A stretch of DNA of 64,000 nucleotides from Rhodovibrio salinarum DSM 9154 (GTDB lineage Bacteria; Pseudomonadota; Alphaproteobacteria; Kiloniellales; Rhodovibrionaceae), in contig NZ_KI911559.1 of NCBI RefSeq assembly GCF_000515255.1, forward strand, positions 1,525,548 through 1,589,547. Direction: 5' to 3'. Within the stretch, counting starts at the first letter, position 1. Each line of letters opens with the position of its first letter. Position numbers and translations under genes: made by a program. Positions 19,452-26,808 of this stretch are shown one piece after another. The notes under the pieces were generated by a model. The model saw only the letters and a list, made by a program, of their open reading frames with translations. It did no database searches and was not told the DNA's origin.

Positions 19452-19982
19452 GTGAGCGAGGACGAGAACGCCAGGCTCGACGACGGGTCCAGTCAAGAGC
19501 AGGCCGGCGGGAGCCGGCGCAACCAGATCGTTGACGTCACGCTGGACGAACGGACGGTCAAGCGGCGCCACCCCGACATCGAGCACGAGCGGGCGGTGGC
19601 GATCTACGATCTGCTGGAAGACAACCGTTTCGCGCCGTTCGGCGATTACCAGGGGCCCTACCGCTTGCATTTGCGGCTGGAGGAGAGCCGGCTGGTCCTC
19701 GACATCGCCAGTGAGGATCACCAGCATTTGGGGTCGATCGGGATTTCGATCTCGCCGTTCCGACGGATCGTCAAGGACTACTTCACGGTCTGCGAGAGCT
19801 ATTTCGAGGCGATCAAGACCGCCAGCCCATCGCGTATCGAGGCCATCGACATGGGGCGGCGCGGTCTGCACGACGAAGGTTCGGAACTGCTGCTCGATCG
19901 CCTGAAGGGCAAGGTGGACCTGGACTTCGACACCGCGCGGCGGCTGTTCACCCTGCTGTGTGTCCTGCACCTCCGCGCCTAA
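19452..19982 (+). CDS. UPF0262 family protein
   Basis: A 176-residue protein. The conserved core starts [33 protein letters not shown] and continues through [26 protein letters not shown] to [17 protein letters not shown], matching UPF0262, a family found in alphaproteobacteria next to hisD. The GTG start is supported by AGGAAGAGACGG upstream. About 20 extra hydrophilic residues precede the core. Function unknown. Confidence 0.85.
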   Translation: MSEDENARLDDGSSQEQAGGSRRNQIVDVTLDERTVKRRHPDIEHERAVAIYDLLEDNRFAPFGDYQGPYRLHLRLEESRLVLDIASEDHQHLGSIGISISPFRRIVKDYFTVCESYFEAIKTASPSRIEAIDMGRRGLHDEGSELLLDRLKGKVDLDFDTARRLFTLLCVLHLRA

Positions 19983-20027
19983 GGCGCGCGGCCACGGGCG
20001 AGAGAGGGGCCTTGAAGGCGCCAAGCC

Positions 20028-20471
20028 ATGCGCGATCTGCCCGACAGCGTGCTGTTCTCCTGCACCCACAACTCCGTCCGCTCGGCGATGGCGGAAGGGC
20101 TGCTCAAGCATCTGCTCGGGCATCGTCTGTATGTCGATAGTGCGGGGGTGCGTGAAGGCGAGATCAATGGCTTCGTCATCGCGGTGATGGACGAGCTCGG
20201 CATCGACCTGTCGAAGCACCGCGCCAAGACGTTCGATCAACTGACCGACACCTCATTCGACCTGATCATCACGCTGTCGCCGGAGGCCCAGCACCGGGCG
20301 GTCGAGATGACCCGCACGATGGCCTGCGACGTCGAATTCTGGCCGACCTTTGATCCGACCTTGGTGGAGGGGGCGCGTGAGCAGCAGCTTGAGGCTTTCC
20401 GCCAGGTGCGCGACGACCTGCTGCAGAAGTTGAAGGCGCGTTTTCCACTCGACTTGAAACCGGTGCCCTGA
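20028..20471 (+). CDS. Low-molecular-weight phosphatase / ArsC-like family protein
   Basis: A 147-residue protein with the CX5R phosphate-binding loop at C12-R18 (CTHNSVR) near the N-terminus and a DP pair in WPTFDPTLVEG, as in low-molecular-weight protein tyrosine phosphatases and thioredoxin-type arsenate reductases. The cluster position between UPF0262 and infA is standard in alphaproteobacteria. The redox cysteine pair needed for true arsenate reduction is not evident, so a phosphatase role is as likely. Confidence 0.82.
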   Translation: MRDLPDSVLFSCTHNSVRSAMAEGLLKHLLGHRLYVDSAGVREGEINGFVIAVMDELGIDLSKHRAKTFDQLTDTSFDLIITLSPEAQHRAVEMTRTMACDVEFWPTFDPTLVEGAREQQLEAFRQVRDDLLQKLKARFPLDLKPVP

Positions 20472-20777
20472 CGGCGCATCTCGATAACGATAGCCAGGGG
20501 GCGGCCCGCCATGCGCACCGCGTGGATCGGGGCGAGTGAATCTTGCGTTTGTTGCACGGCGGGCCATCCCGTATGATCCGCGCGCCGCGCGGAGATGGGT
20601 CCGGGGCCCGATCGCCCGCGTCTCGAGACAATGACCGGCACGCCTTTGCCGATGGCGGGCGTGCCGCGGCACATCCGGGAGCGCCCCTAGGCGCCCCCGG
20701 GCCATCATGCGCGCGCTCTCAAGCGACGTGGCGCGCGCATCTGACGACACACCGACCGGAGGTCAACGCAGGAACGC
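20472..20777 (+). other. Non-coding spacer upstream of infA
   Basis: A 306-base stretch without a supportable gene. It is GC-rich and contains short self-complementary pieces such as GGGGGCGCC/GGCGCCCCC-like runs around 20685-20700. It presumably carries the infA promoter and leader. Nothing specific is recognised. Confidence 0.4.
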
Positions 20778-20996
20778 ATGTCGAAAGAAGATCTGATCGA
20801 ATTTCAGGGCACCGTCAGGGAGCTGCTGCCCAACGCGATGTTCCGCGTGGAACTGGACAACGGCCACGAGGTTCTGGCCCATACCTCGGGCAAGATGCGT
20901 AAGAACCGCATCCGCGTGCTCGCAGGCGACCGGGTCAACGTCGAGATGACCCCTTACGACCTGTCCAAGGGCCGCATCACCTTCCGCTACAAGTAG
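20778..20996 (+). CDS. infA: Translation initiation factor IF-1
   Basis: A 72-residue single OB-fold protein that binds the 30S A site during initiation. The sequence is textbook: [29 protein letters not shown], then [19 protein letters not shown] and a [14 protein letters not shown] end. The usual length and the cluster position before maf leave no doubt. Confidence 0.98.
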   Translation: MSKEDLIEFQGTVRELLPNAMFRVELDNGHEVLAHTSGKMRKNRIRVLAGDRVNVEMTPYDLSKGRITFRYK

Positions 20997-21040
20997 CCGC
21001 ACCGGTTCCGCGCGTCGGATGCCAAGGAGGGCCTCGCGCC

Positions 21041-21715
21041 GTGAGTTCGGCCCCGCAGACAGCCCGCACGGTTGCTGACGCCGCCGCGCCCGAGGCGCCT
21101 GCCGATGCGCGGGCGCCTGAGGGGATGTTGGTGCTTGCGTCCGGTTCGCCCCGGCGGGTCGATCTGCTGGGGCAGGTGGGCGTCGTCCCGTCGGAGATCG
21201 ATCCCGCCGATCTCGACGAAACGCCGGGGCGGCGTGAGACGCCGCGCGCCTATGCCGCGCGCATGGCACGCTCGAAAGCGCATGCCGTCGCACAGCGGCA
21301 TCCAACCTGTTACGTGCTGGCCGCGGATACGGTGGTGGCCGCCGGTCGACGTATTTTGGACAAGCCGGCGGATGCGCGCGAGGCACGCCAGCGTCTGGAG
21401 ATGCTCTCCGGCCGGCGGCACTGTGTCTACGGCGGTGTCTGCCTAGTCGCGCCCGACGGCCGGGCGGCCGAACGTCTGGTCCAGACCAGCGTGCGCTTCA
21501 AGCGTCTGCACGATGTGGAGATCGCCGGCTACGTCGCCGGTGGCGAATGGCAGGGCAAGGCCGGCGGTTATGCCATCCAGGGCGCGGCGGCGGCGTTCGT
21601 GCCCTGGATCAACGGCTCCTACACCAACGTGGTCGGCCTGCCGCTTACTGAAACCCTGGCGCTCTTGGACGGGATGGGGGTGCCCCGGCCGCCGGTAGGG
21701 GCAGCGTCGGCATGA
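21041..21715 (+). CDS. maf: Maf family nucleoside triphosphate pyrophosphatase
   Basis: Hydrolyses non-canonical or dispensable NTPs (dTTP/UTP-type substrates in the family) to monophosphates. The motif LASGSPRRVDLLGQVG follows an Ala/Pro-rich N-terminal extension of about 28 residues. AADTVVAAGRRILDKP carries the catalytic acid, and YAIQGAAAAFVPWINGSYTNVVGLPL is the C-terminal family motif. The GTG start gives 224 residues; an internal ATG at 21125 would remove the extension and is a fair alternative. The stop overlaps the ribonuclease gene start. Confidence 0.92.
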   Translation: MSSAPQTARTVADAAAPEAPADARAPEGMLVLASGSPRRVDLLGQVGVVPSEIDPADLDETPGRRETPRAYAARMARSKAHAVAQRHPTCYVLAADTVVAAGRRILDKPADAREARQRLEMLSGRRHCVYGGVCLVAPDGRAAERLVQTSVRFKRLHDVEIAGYVAGGEWQGKAGGYAIQGAAAAFVPWINGSYTNVVGLPLTETLALLDGMGVPRPPVGAASA

Positions 21716-22893
21716 CTGTCCGGCGCGGGCGCGCGCTGGTCGACGGCTGGCCTGGGGAGACGCGCGCGGCCGTGCTGGCGCCCGCGCCCGATGGCGACGA
21801 GGCTCTTGTCGAGTTGCTGGTCCTGCGCGCCGACAAGCCCAGCTACGCCGGCAACCTCTATCTGGGCCGGGTCAGTGCGCTGGACCGCGGGCTGAATGCG
21901 GCGTTCGTCGAACTCGGGCTGGCGCGCTCGGGCCTGTTGCCGCTCAAGACCGCCCCGGCCGGCCTACAGGAAGGTGCGGCCGTATCTGTGCGCGTCGTGC
22001 GCGAGCCATCGGCGGGGAAGGGCGCGAAGTTGGCGCACGCTCCCGACGGGGGCGAGTCGCACGTCAAGCCGCCCGCCTTGTTGGCAGAGGCGACACCGCT
22101 GCTCGACTTGCTGCGTCGCGTCGATCCCGAGCGCATCCTCGTCGAAGGGGCGGAGCGGCGCCGGGCTCTGGCGGACACCGCCCCCGATCTGCAGACGCGG
22201 ATCGAGGGGTATACCGGGACCAAGCCGTTGTTCGAGGAAGCTGGCCTGAATGCCGAGATCGAGGCGTTGCTGGAGCCCGAAGTGCCGTTGGCCGGCGGTG
22301 GGCAACTGCTGATCGAGCCGGTGCGTACCCTGACCGCGATCGACGTGGACGCGGGCCGCGCCGATGCGCGGGGCGGCCGGACCCGGCAGGCGTTGGAGGT
22401 GAACCTCGATGCCGTGCGAGAGATCGCGCGGCAATGCCGGCTGCGGGCGTTGTCCGGGCTGATCGTGGTGGACTTTCTGGAACTTGAGACCAAGTCGGAA
22501 CGGCAGCAGGTGGCGAACGCGCTGCAGGCGGCGTTCGCCGACGATTCCGTCGCCGTCAGCATCTCCCCGATGCGTGCCAGTGGGCTGGTCGAGATCGCAC
22601 GGCAGCGCGCCCGCCCGCCGTTGCACGAATTGCTGAGCGAACCGGTGGGCCGTGCCGGACGGATCGCGGACACGTTGAGCCTGGCCTACGATCTCTTGCG
22701 CCGGGCTTGGGCGGAAGCCCTGGCGAACCCGGGGCGCACGCCTGTACTCAAAGCGCATCCCGACGTGCTGGCCGAACTCGATGGCCGCGCGGACGCGGCG
22801 CATGCCGCGCTGACGCGTGCTCTTGGCCGGCGGCCGGAACGCTGCGGCGACCCGACGCGCCCGCGCACGGTGCTCGACATTCTGCTAGCCTGA
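21712..22893 (+). CDS. Ribonuclease E/G family protein, short form
   Basis: A 393-residue member of the RNase E/G family, the compact type found after maf in alphaproteobacteria. The N-terminal S1-like part includes GNLYLGRVSALDRGLNAAFVELGLARSGLLPL. The catalytic DNase-I-like subdomain has the metal aspartates in LTAIDVDAGRA and LIVVDFLEL, and MRASGLVEIARQRARPPL follows. It lacks the long degradosome scaffold of RNase E and is shorter than E. coli RNase G, so exact substrates are uncertain. ATG overlaps the maf stop (ATGA). Confidence 0.88.
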   Translation: MTVRRGRALVDGWPGETRAAVLAPAPDGDEALVELLVLRADKPSYAGNLYLGRVSALDRGLNAAFVELGLARSGLLPLKTAPAGLQEGAAVSVRVVREPSAGKGAKLAHAPDGGESHVKPPALLAEATPLLDLLRRVDPERILVEGAERRRALADTAPDLQTRIEGYTGTKPLFEEAGLNAEIEALLEPEVPLAGGGQLLIEPVRTLTAIDVDAGRADARGGRTRQALEVNLDAVREIARQCRLRALSGLIVVDFLELETKSERQQVANALQAAFADDSVAVSISPMRASGLVEIARQRARPPLHELLSEPVGRAGRIADTLSLAYDLLRRAWAEALANPGRTPVLKAHPDVLAELDGRADAAHAALTRALGRRPERCGDPTRPRTVLDILLA

Positions 22894-22903
22894 GAAATAC
22901 GAG

Positions 22904-23122
22904 ATGACGGACAAGAAGCATCAAGATCGCGTGGGGACGACCGGCACGGCGCGCGGCGCCAGTTGCCCGATGTGCGGCAAGGCCGCGGCCGAGCGTCATC
23001 ACCCCTTCTGCTCGAAGCGTTGCCAGCACCTGGATCTGGCACGTTGGCTGGACGGCAGCTATCGCGTGCCGACCGACGAGCCGGCGGACCTGAGCGATCT
23101 ACCGCGGGAGGATGAGGAATGA
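22904..23122 (+). CDS. yacG: DNA gyrase inhibitor YacG
   Basis: A 72-residue zinc protein. Four cysteines, C21 and C24 (CPMC) then C36 and C40 (CSKRC), with HPFCSKRCQHLDLARWLDGSYRVP, are the YacG signature. In E. coli YacG binds GyrB and inhibits gyrase. An acidic tail follows the zinc knuckle. It lies 10 bases after the ribonuclease gene, and its stop overlaps the protease start. Confidence 0.95.
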   Translation: MTDKKHQDRVGTTGTARGASCPMCGKAAAERHHPFCSKRCQHLDLARWLDGSYRVPTDEPADLSDLPREDEE

Positions 23123-24078
23123 GGCGACTTCTGCCGGCCCTTTTGACGGGTCTGCTGCTGCTGGGGGGGCTGACACAGCCCGCTGGCGCGTTCGAGCGCG
23201 CGGTGATCGAATCGGTGGTCGCCGTACTGCGCCCCGAACCGGCCCAGCAGGTCGAGCCGCAGCGCGAGTCCGACTACCGTCCGCTGGAGCCGGAAGGCAG
23301 TGCGGTTGCCCTGGCGCATGGTCTGTTCGTGACGGCCAACCACGTGCTGGGGTCGGGCGACCGGGCGTTGCTCCGCCTGGACGATGGCCGCGTCTTCGAG
23401 GCCAAGGTGACGGCGCGCGCCCCGGCGGCGGATCTGGCGCTGCTGGAAAGCGCCGCGCCGGCACGGCCGATGCAGTGGGGCGAAACCCCGCTGCTGGGCG
23501 AGGAGGTGTGCGCCGTTGGCAACGCCTTCGGCCTGGGAATCTCCGTGGCCTGTGGGGTGGTGTCGAAGAAGCATGTCACCCACGCCGGCTTCAATCCGGT
23601 GGAGGACTATCTGCAGACCGACGCCGCGACCAACCCCGGCATGTCCGGGGGCGCGCTGGTCAACGAGAAGGGCAAGCTGGTCGGCATCCTCTCGGCGATC
23701 TTCACCAAGAGCAACGATGCCAACATCGGGGTTAACTTCGCGGTTTCCGGCGTTTTGACGCGCCGTGTCGTCGCCGACCTGAAGGACGACGGCAAATTCA
23801 CCCGCCCCGCGATCGGCGCGTCACTGCAGGAGCAACCGCGCCTGGCGCCGCGCGATCAGGCCGGCGCGCGTGTCACCCGGGTGGACCCCGAAGGGCCGGC
23901 CGCCAAGGCCGGTCTGCGCGAGGGCGACCTGCTGGTCGCCTTGGCCGGTCGGTCGGTGCAGCGGCCAAGCGACGCGGTCGCCGCGCTGGCGCTGGCCGAG
24001 CGCGGCACCACGATCCAGGCGCGCGTGCAGCGCGGCGACAGCCAGGAGACCGTGGAGATCGATCTGCCGTCGAGCTAG
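23119..24078 (+). CDS. Periplasmic trypsin-like serine protease with PDZ domain (DegP/HtrA type)
   Basis: A 319-residue exported protease: a signal peptide (about 1-24) precedes a trypsin-like domain with catalytic triad H75 (VTANHVL), D105 (AADLALL) and S176. The serine loop reads NPGMSGGAL, with Met in place of the usual Asn of GNSGG. A single PDZ domain covers roughly 235-310 (ARVTRVDPEGPAAKAGLREGDLLVALAGRSV). It is shorter than DegP, closer to DegS-like single-PDZ enzymes. ATGA overlap with yacG suggests cotranscription, an unusual partner for the end of this cluster. Confidence 0.88.
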   Translation: MRRLLPALLTGLLLLGGLTQPAGAFERAVIESVVAVLRPEPAQQVEPQRESDYRPLEPEGSAVALAHGLFVTANHVLGSGDRALLRLDDGRVFEAKVTARAPAADLALLESAAPARPMQWGETPLLGEEVCAVGNAFGLGISVACGVVSKKHVTHAGFNPVEDYLQTDAATNPGMSGGALVNEKGKLVGILSAIFTKSNDANIGVNFAVSGVLTRRVVADLKDDGKFTRPAIGASLQEQPRLAPRDQAGARVTRVDPEGPAAKAGLREGDLLVALAGRSVQRPSDAVAALALAERGTTIQARVQRGDSQETVEIDLPSS

Positions 24079-24359
24079 CCGCCGCGCTCCTGCCGGGGCG
24101 GGGCCCCGGGCTGTCGGGCGCGGATATCATGCAGGATCTCCAGATTGGCCGCGAAGCCGATCAGCATCGCCCCCGCGAATCCGGCAAGCGCGCCCAGCGT
24201 CAGCAGCAGGGTGCCGGTCGCCGTGTCGTGCACCACCGTGCCCAGACCCAGCAGCATGCCGGTGCCGGGTAGGGCCAGGGCGATGCCGCCGAGCACGGCG
24301 ACCGCGCCCAGGGCGCGGAACACCGGGATGCAGCGCGGGCGTGGGATATCCTCGTTCAT
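24075..24359 (-). CDS. Small two-TM membrane protein
   Basis: About 94 residues with two hydrophobic helices (ALGAVAVLGGIALALPGTGMLLGLG and TGTLLLTLGALAGFAGAMLIGFAA) and a short charged C-terminus. It is convergent with the protease gene, the stops overlapping by four bases. No family is recognised and no clear ribosome-binding site is seen, so the start is uncertain. Confidence 0.5.
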   Translation of the reverse strand: MNEDIPRPRCIPVFRALGAVAVLGGIALALPGTGMLLGLGTVVHDTATGTLLLTLGALAGFAGAMLIGFAANLEILHDIRARQPGAPPRQERGG

Positions 24360-24547
24360 ACCCACAGGCTAGCGCGTCGCCCCCGGTAGACGCCAAGAGG
24401 TGGCTGTATACGTTGGGTGTGACAGCGGGCCGTGGTCGATCGGCGTGGAAAGCGTCGCCGCAGGGCTGGACACGACTCGCTGTGATCGCTATACACCGCA
24501 CCGCATCGCGTAGCGGCCCTGTTCGAGCGCCGCTGCCTGTACCCGGT

Positions 24548-24623
24548 GCCCAGGTAGCTCAGTTGGTAGAGCATGCGACTGAAAATCGCAGTGTCGGAGG
24601 TTCGAATCCTTCCCTGGGCACCA
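24548..24623 (+). tRNA. tRNA-Phe (anticodon GAA)
   Basis: A complete 76-base tRNA: acceptor GCCCAGG/CCTGGGC, D-arm GCTC..GAGC, anticodon stem TGCGA/TCGCA with loop CTGAAAA (anticodon GAA), T-arm GGAGG TTCGAAT CCTTC, and an encoded ACCA end. Its 3' 50 bases recur at 26647-26696, marking it as an integration target. Confidence 0.98.
24574..24623 (+). repeat. attL-like copy: 3' half of tRNA-Phe
   Basis: Fifty bases from the anticodon stem to CCA, repeated at 26647-26696 with one mismatch (G at 24593, A at 26666). This is the arrangement left when an element integrates into a tRNA 3' end and restores the gene. Confidence 0.85.
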
Positions 24624-24671
24624 CTTTTTCTGCGGGTTTCAGCGTTTTCCGGCTTAAATCAGTGGCACTTC

Positions 24672-24986
24672 GGGTAACACGTCGGGTAACAAGCGTTACC
24701 CAGGATTAGCCTATGCGACTTCCGCGCGCCGACGAAATTGACCAGGACACCCCAGCGCACGAACTCCATTTCGTGCGGTACAGCGGCTCGTCAGACGCAG
24801 CACAACTGGCAAAAGCGGAAGCCGAGCTACAGCGGCGCCAACAATCGCACGATGCGGAGATAAGCCGTCGGCAAGAGCGCGCTGCTTGGGCGGCTGCTAT
24901 AGCTGCTGGCCTATCCGCGCTCGCCACCATCGGCTTGGTAATCGTTTCGGCCATACGTTTATAAGCGTTACCCAAGACCGTTACCC
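24672..24986. repeat. Five GGGTAAC/GTTACCC copies flanking a small gene
   Basis: GGGTAAC occurs at 24672-24678 and 24684-24690, GTTACCC at 24695-24701, 24967-24973 and 24980-24986. The second and third form a perfect dyad GGGTAAC-AAGC-GTTACCC. The 12-mer AAGCGTTACCCA is exactly repeated at 24691-24702 and 24963-24974, on either side of the 83-residue gene. They look like binding sites for one protein. Confidence 0.7.
24713..24964 (+). CDS. Small C-terminally anchored protein of the tRNA-Phe element
   Basis: An 83-residue protein. A soluble N-terminal half precedes a charged helical stretch likely to coil (AAQLAKAEAELQRRQQSHDAEISRRQERA), then one transmembrane helix at about 59-81 ends the protein (WAAAIAAGLSALATIGLVIVSA). 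It resembles many small phage or island membrane proteins, but no family is recognised. No strong ribosome-binding site is seen. It is bracketed by GTTACCC repeats on both sides. Confidence 0.5.
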   Translation: MRLPRADEIDQDTPAHELHFVRYSGSSDAAQLAKAEAELQRRQQSHDAEISRRQERAAWAAAIAAGLSALATIGLVIVSAIRL

Positions 24987-24989
24987 GAT

Positions 24990-25229
24990 ATGACACCCGA
25001 CCAACGCCTGCGCCTCGACTATCCCCACGTCGCCGATCTGCCGGAGCGGCCGGGCGGCTGGGGCCACGACTACGACCGCGTACACGAATGGCTCTGTGAG
25101 CGCCTAGGAGGGCCACTCAGCGGGCGTTGGTATCTGCTTGGGCTAACGTGTGCCTACTTCGCCAGCGAGGTGGACTGTGCGGCGTTCTGTAAGGCTTGGG
25201 TAGCTACAAATAATCCGGTGTATGAGTAG
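24990..25229 (+). CDS. Small hypothetical protein of the tRNA-Phe element
   Basis: A 79-residue soluble protein, rich in Trp, Tyr and Cys (RPGGWGHDYDRVHEWLCERLGGPL, GRWYLLGLTCAYFASEVDCAAFCKAWVATN). Base composition is near the host's, unlike the next gene. It starts four bases after a GTTACCC copy and has no obvious ribosome-binding site, so it could be leaderless or spurious. Function unknown. Confidence 0.45.
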   Translation: MTPDQRLRLDYPHVADLPERPGGWGHDYDRVHEWLCERLGGPLSGRWYLLGLTCAYFASEVDCAAFCKAWVATNNPVYE

Positions 25230-25297
25230 ATTCGCCGTTGCAACCAACGCGCGCACACCCGTAACGTGACGCGTCATAGATAGACTTCGGAGCAATA

Positions 25298-26329
25298 ATG
25301 TTGCGAGAAGAATCCATTCGACTGGCATGGCAAAGTTTGAAATATCCGCTCTTGGGCTTTGCAAACCTAGTAGCTCTTACTGTCGGAGCTGTTGGTGGCG
25401 TTGCTGGTGTCCTTCCGCTCTTTAGTGCCTCACAAGCCATCAACGAAATTGTTCAATCTGCGGCGTTGGCAATCATTGCGATCGCAGCATTGGGGGCCTT
25501 CGGTGTACGTGAAGTTACATTTTTGAAGAGAAGGAGGGTCGCCAATACCGTAAATGAACAGCGCGCTGCATCCGAAACTTTGAGAGACCTGAGCACTTAT
25601 CTTGATAATGTGCTAACTGACCACCATGAAGGGCGTTCGCTCTCATATCGAGAACAAGACTGGGCTGTTGAAGAATTTTGTGGATTACTCGACTATTATT
25701 CTCGGATGTTCTCAACAATTACCTCAACTCGGTGCCGGGCGACAATTAAGCTGATTTTTGTCGAGAATCATGAACTCTACGTTTACGCGCTTGCGCGGGA
25801 TAAAATCTCGTCTCACGAAATGAGCACTCGTGATGAACGACGATTGGAATTAAGGCATGATCGTTTGGAAGATAATGAAGATTTCAAAAAACTGTTCCTG
25901 CCGGATTTTGCTGACTCTGGATTTTACTTAAACAACTATCTGCCATATATGAACTCTTACGAGTCATCTAGTTTAACGTTTTGGCAAGAAATTGAGGGCG
26001 ACAATTCAGAGTGGCCATTGCCCTACAGAAGCACCGTCGTATGGCCAATACGGCAAGATCAACGACGTTCTATTGGCGAAGACGAGTCGCTTTGTATTGG
26101 ATTTTTAGCGGTAGATAGTGACTCTACAGGCGTTTTTGACCAAAGATGGACGGTACCTATTGGAAAAACACTGGCAAATTCATTATATCACGTGTTATTG
26201 TTATACAATGAGTTGACGCTGGCTACGCAGCCCTTAGTATCAAACCCGTCAAACGGGGAGGTGCCCGATCATGGACAAGAGTGCCAAGAGCAGTCCGCTC
26301 CGGAGGGCGAAAGCTCGGAGTGTGGGTAG
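25298..26329 (+). CDS. Two-TM protein with GAF-like C-terminal domain
   Basis: A 343-residue protein, strongly AT-rich relative to its surroundings. Two transmembrane helices lie near 22-43 and 53-72, then a basic, helical linker (KRRRVANTVNEQRAASETLRD). From about 125 to 315 the sequence has the texture of a GAF-type sensor: a strand KLIFVENHELYVYAL, then STVVWPIRQ, CIGFLAVDSDSTGVFDQRW and a closing helix IGKTLANSLYHVLLLYNEL. No catalytic motif is seen. Such membrane-anchored sensors would detect a small molecule or stress at the membrane (inference). The 3' end overlaps the next gene by 59 bases, suggesting coupled expression. Not a known named family to me. Confidence 0.75.
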   Translation: MLREESIRLAWQSLKYPLLGFANLVALTVGAVGGVAGVLPLFSASQAINEIVQSAALAIIAIAALGAFGVREVTFLKRRRVANTVNEQRAASETLRDLSTYLDNVLTDHHEGRSLSYREQDWAVEEFCGLLDYYSRMFSTITSTRCRATIKLIFVENHELYVYALARDKISSHEMSTRDERRLELRHDRLEDNEDFKKLFLPDFADSGFYLNNYLPYMNSYESSSLTFWQEIEGDNSEWPLPYRSTVVWPIRQDQRRSIGEDESLCIGFLAVDSDSTGVFDQRWTVPIGKTLANSLYHVLLLYNELTLATQPLVSNPSNGEVPDHGQECQEQSAPEGESSECG

Positions 26330-26492
26330 GTCAGTCGGGCTTCGAGCTGAGCACGTCGACAAAAACAACCGCGTTGAAGTTAAAGTTTCTAATGGTGAGT
26401 ATGCGGGTGAGCGGTTCAAGGTACTCGCTACACCTCCCACGGCCGCATACTTTAAGGAGCGTTCGCGGAAGGGCAAGAAAGAAAAAGCGTAG
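26271..26492 (+). CDS. Small basic protein overlapping the GAF-like gene
   Basis: A 73-residue, lysine/arginine-rich protein (MDKSAKSSPLRRAKARSVG at the start, FKERSRKGKKEKA at the end) with a central beta-like stretch RVEVKVSNGEYAGERFKVLAT. It begins inside the 3' end of the 343-residue gene in another frame, with an excellent GGGGAGGTG ribosome-binding site nine bases before the ATG, which argues it is translated. It probably works with the upstream protein; nucleic-acid binding is possible from charge alone. No family recognised. Confidence 0.6.
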   Translation: MDKSAKSSPLRRAKARSVGRSVGLRAEHVDKNNRVEVKVSNGEYAGERFKVLATPPTAAYFKERSRKGKKEKA

Positions 26493-26495
26493 TGT

Positions 26496-26526
26496 CGCCC
26501 CGCCGACGCGGAACGCCGACGGGGCA
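26496..26526 (+). terminator. Possible hairpin ending the element's operon
   Basis: GCCCCGCCGACG and CGCCGACGGGGC pair with two imperfect positions around CGGAA, just after the small basic gene. No U-tract follows. Confidence 0.35.
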
Positions 26527-26646
26527 AGCATGGTGCGGGCGTGCCTTACTCGGCGGCCTGCTGTTGAGGGGCAAAGCCTCCAAGCTGCTCAATTTCGGCA
26601 AGCGCGCGGTACTCTAGCTTGTCGGCCGGCGTGGTCGGTTCGTTAC

Positions 26647-26696
26647 TGCGACTGAAAATCGCAGTATCGGAGGTTCGAATCCTTCCCTGGGCACCA
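26647..26696 (+). repeat. attR-like copy of the tRNA-Phe 3' end
   Basis: Fifty bases matching 24574-24623 except one base. There is no acceptor 5' strand or D-arm upstream, so this is not a tRNA gene. It marks the distal boundary of the inserted element. Confidence 0.85.
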
Positions 26697-26808
26697 TTCA
26701 GCCGGTTTTTCAAGCGTCGGGCAGAACGACCTTCCCCCTCACATCGCTGACTTGAAGCCCACGCCTTGGCATAAAGCAGCCGCTCGTGCGCGATGGGGCG
26801 AACGGCTA

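Larger units (their letters stand above)
24574..26696. mobile_element. Integrase-less 2.1-kb element at tRNA-Phe
   Basis: Bounded by direct repeats of the tRNA-Phe 3' end, 2,073 bp apart. The interior contains four probable genes on the plus strand, all unrelated to the flanking housekeeping genes. Much of it is far AT-richer: at 25861-25920 only 24 of 60 bases are G/C, against roughly two-thirds around it. No integrase, excisionase or replication gene is recognisable, so it is either a non-autonomous island mobilised by another element's integrase or a deletion remnant. Confidence 0.8.

Noticed and set aside
26647-26696. A possible second tRNA-Phe
   Set aside because: Only the 3' half is present; the upstream bases do not supply the acceptor 5' strand or D-arm, so it is an attachment-site repeat.
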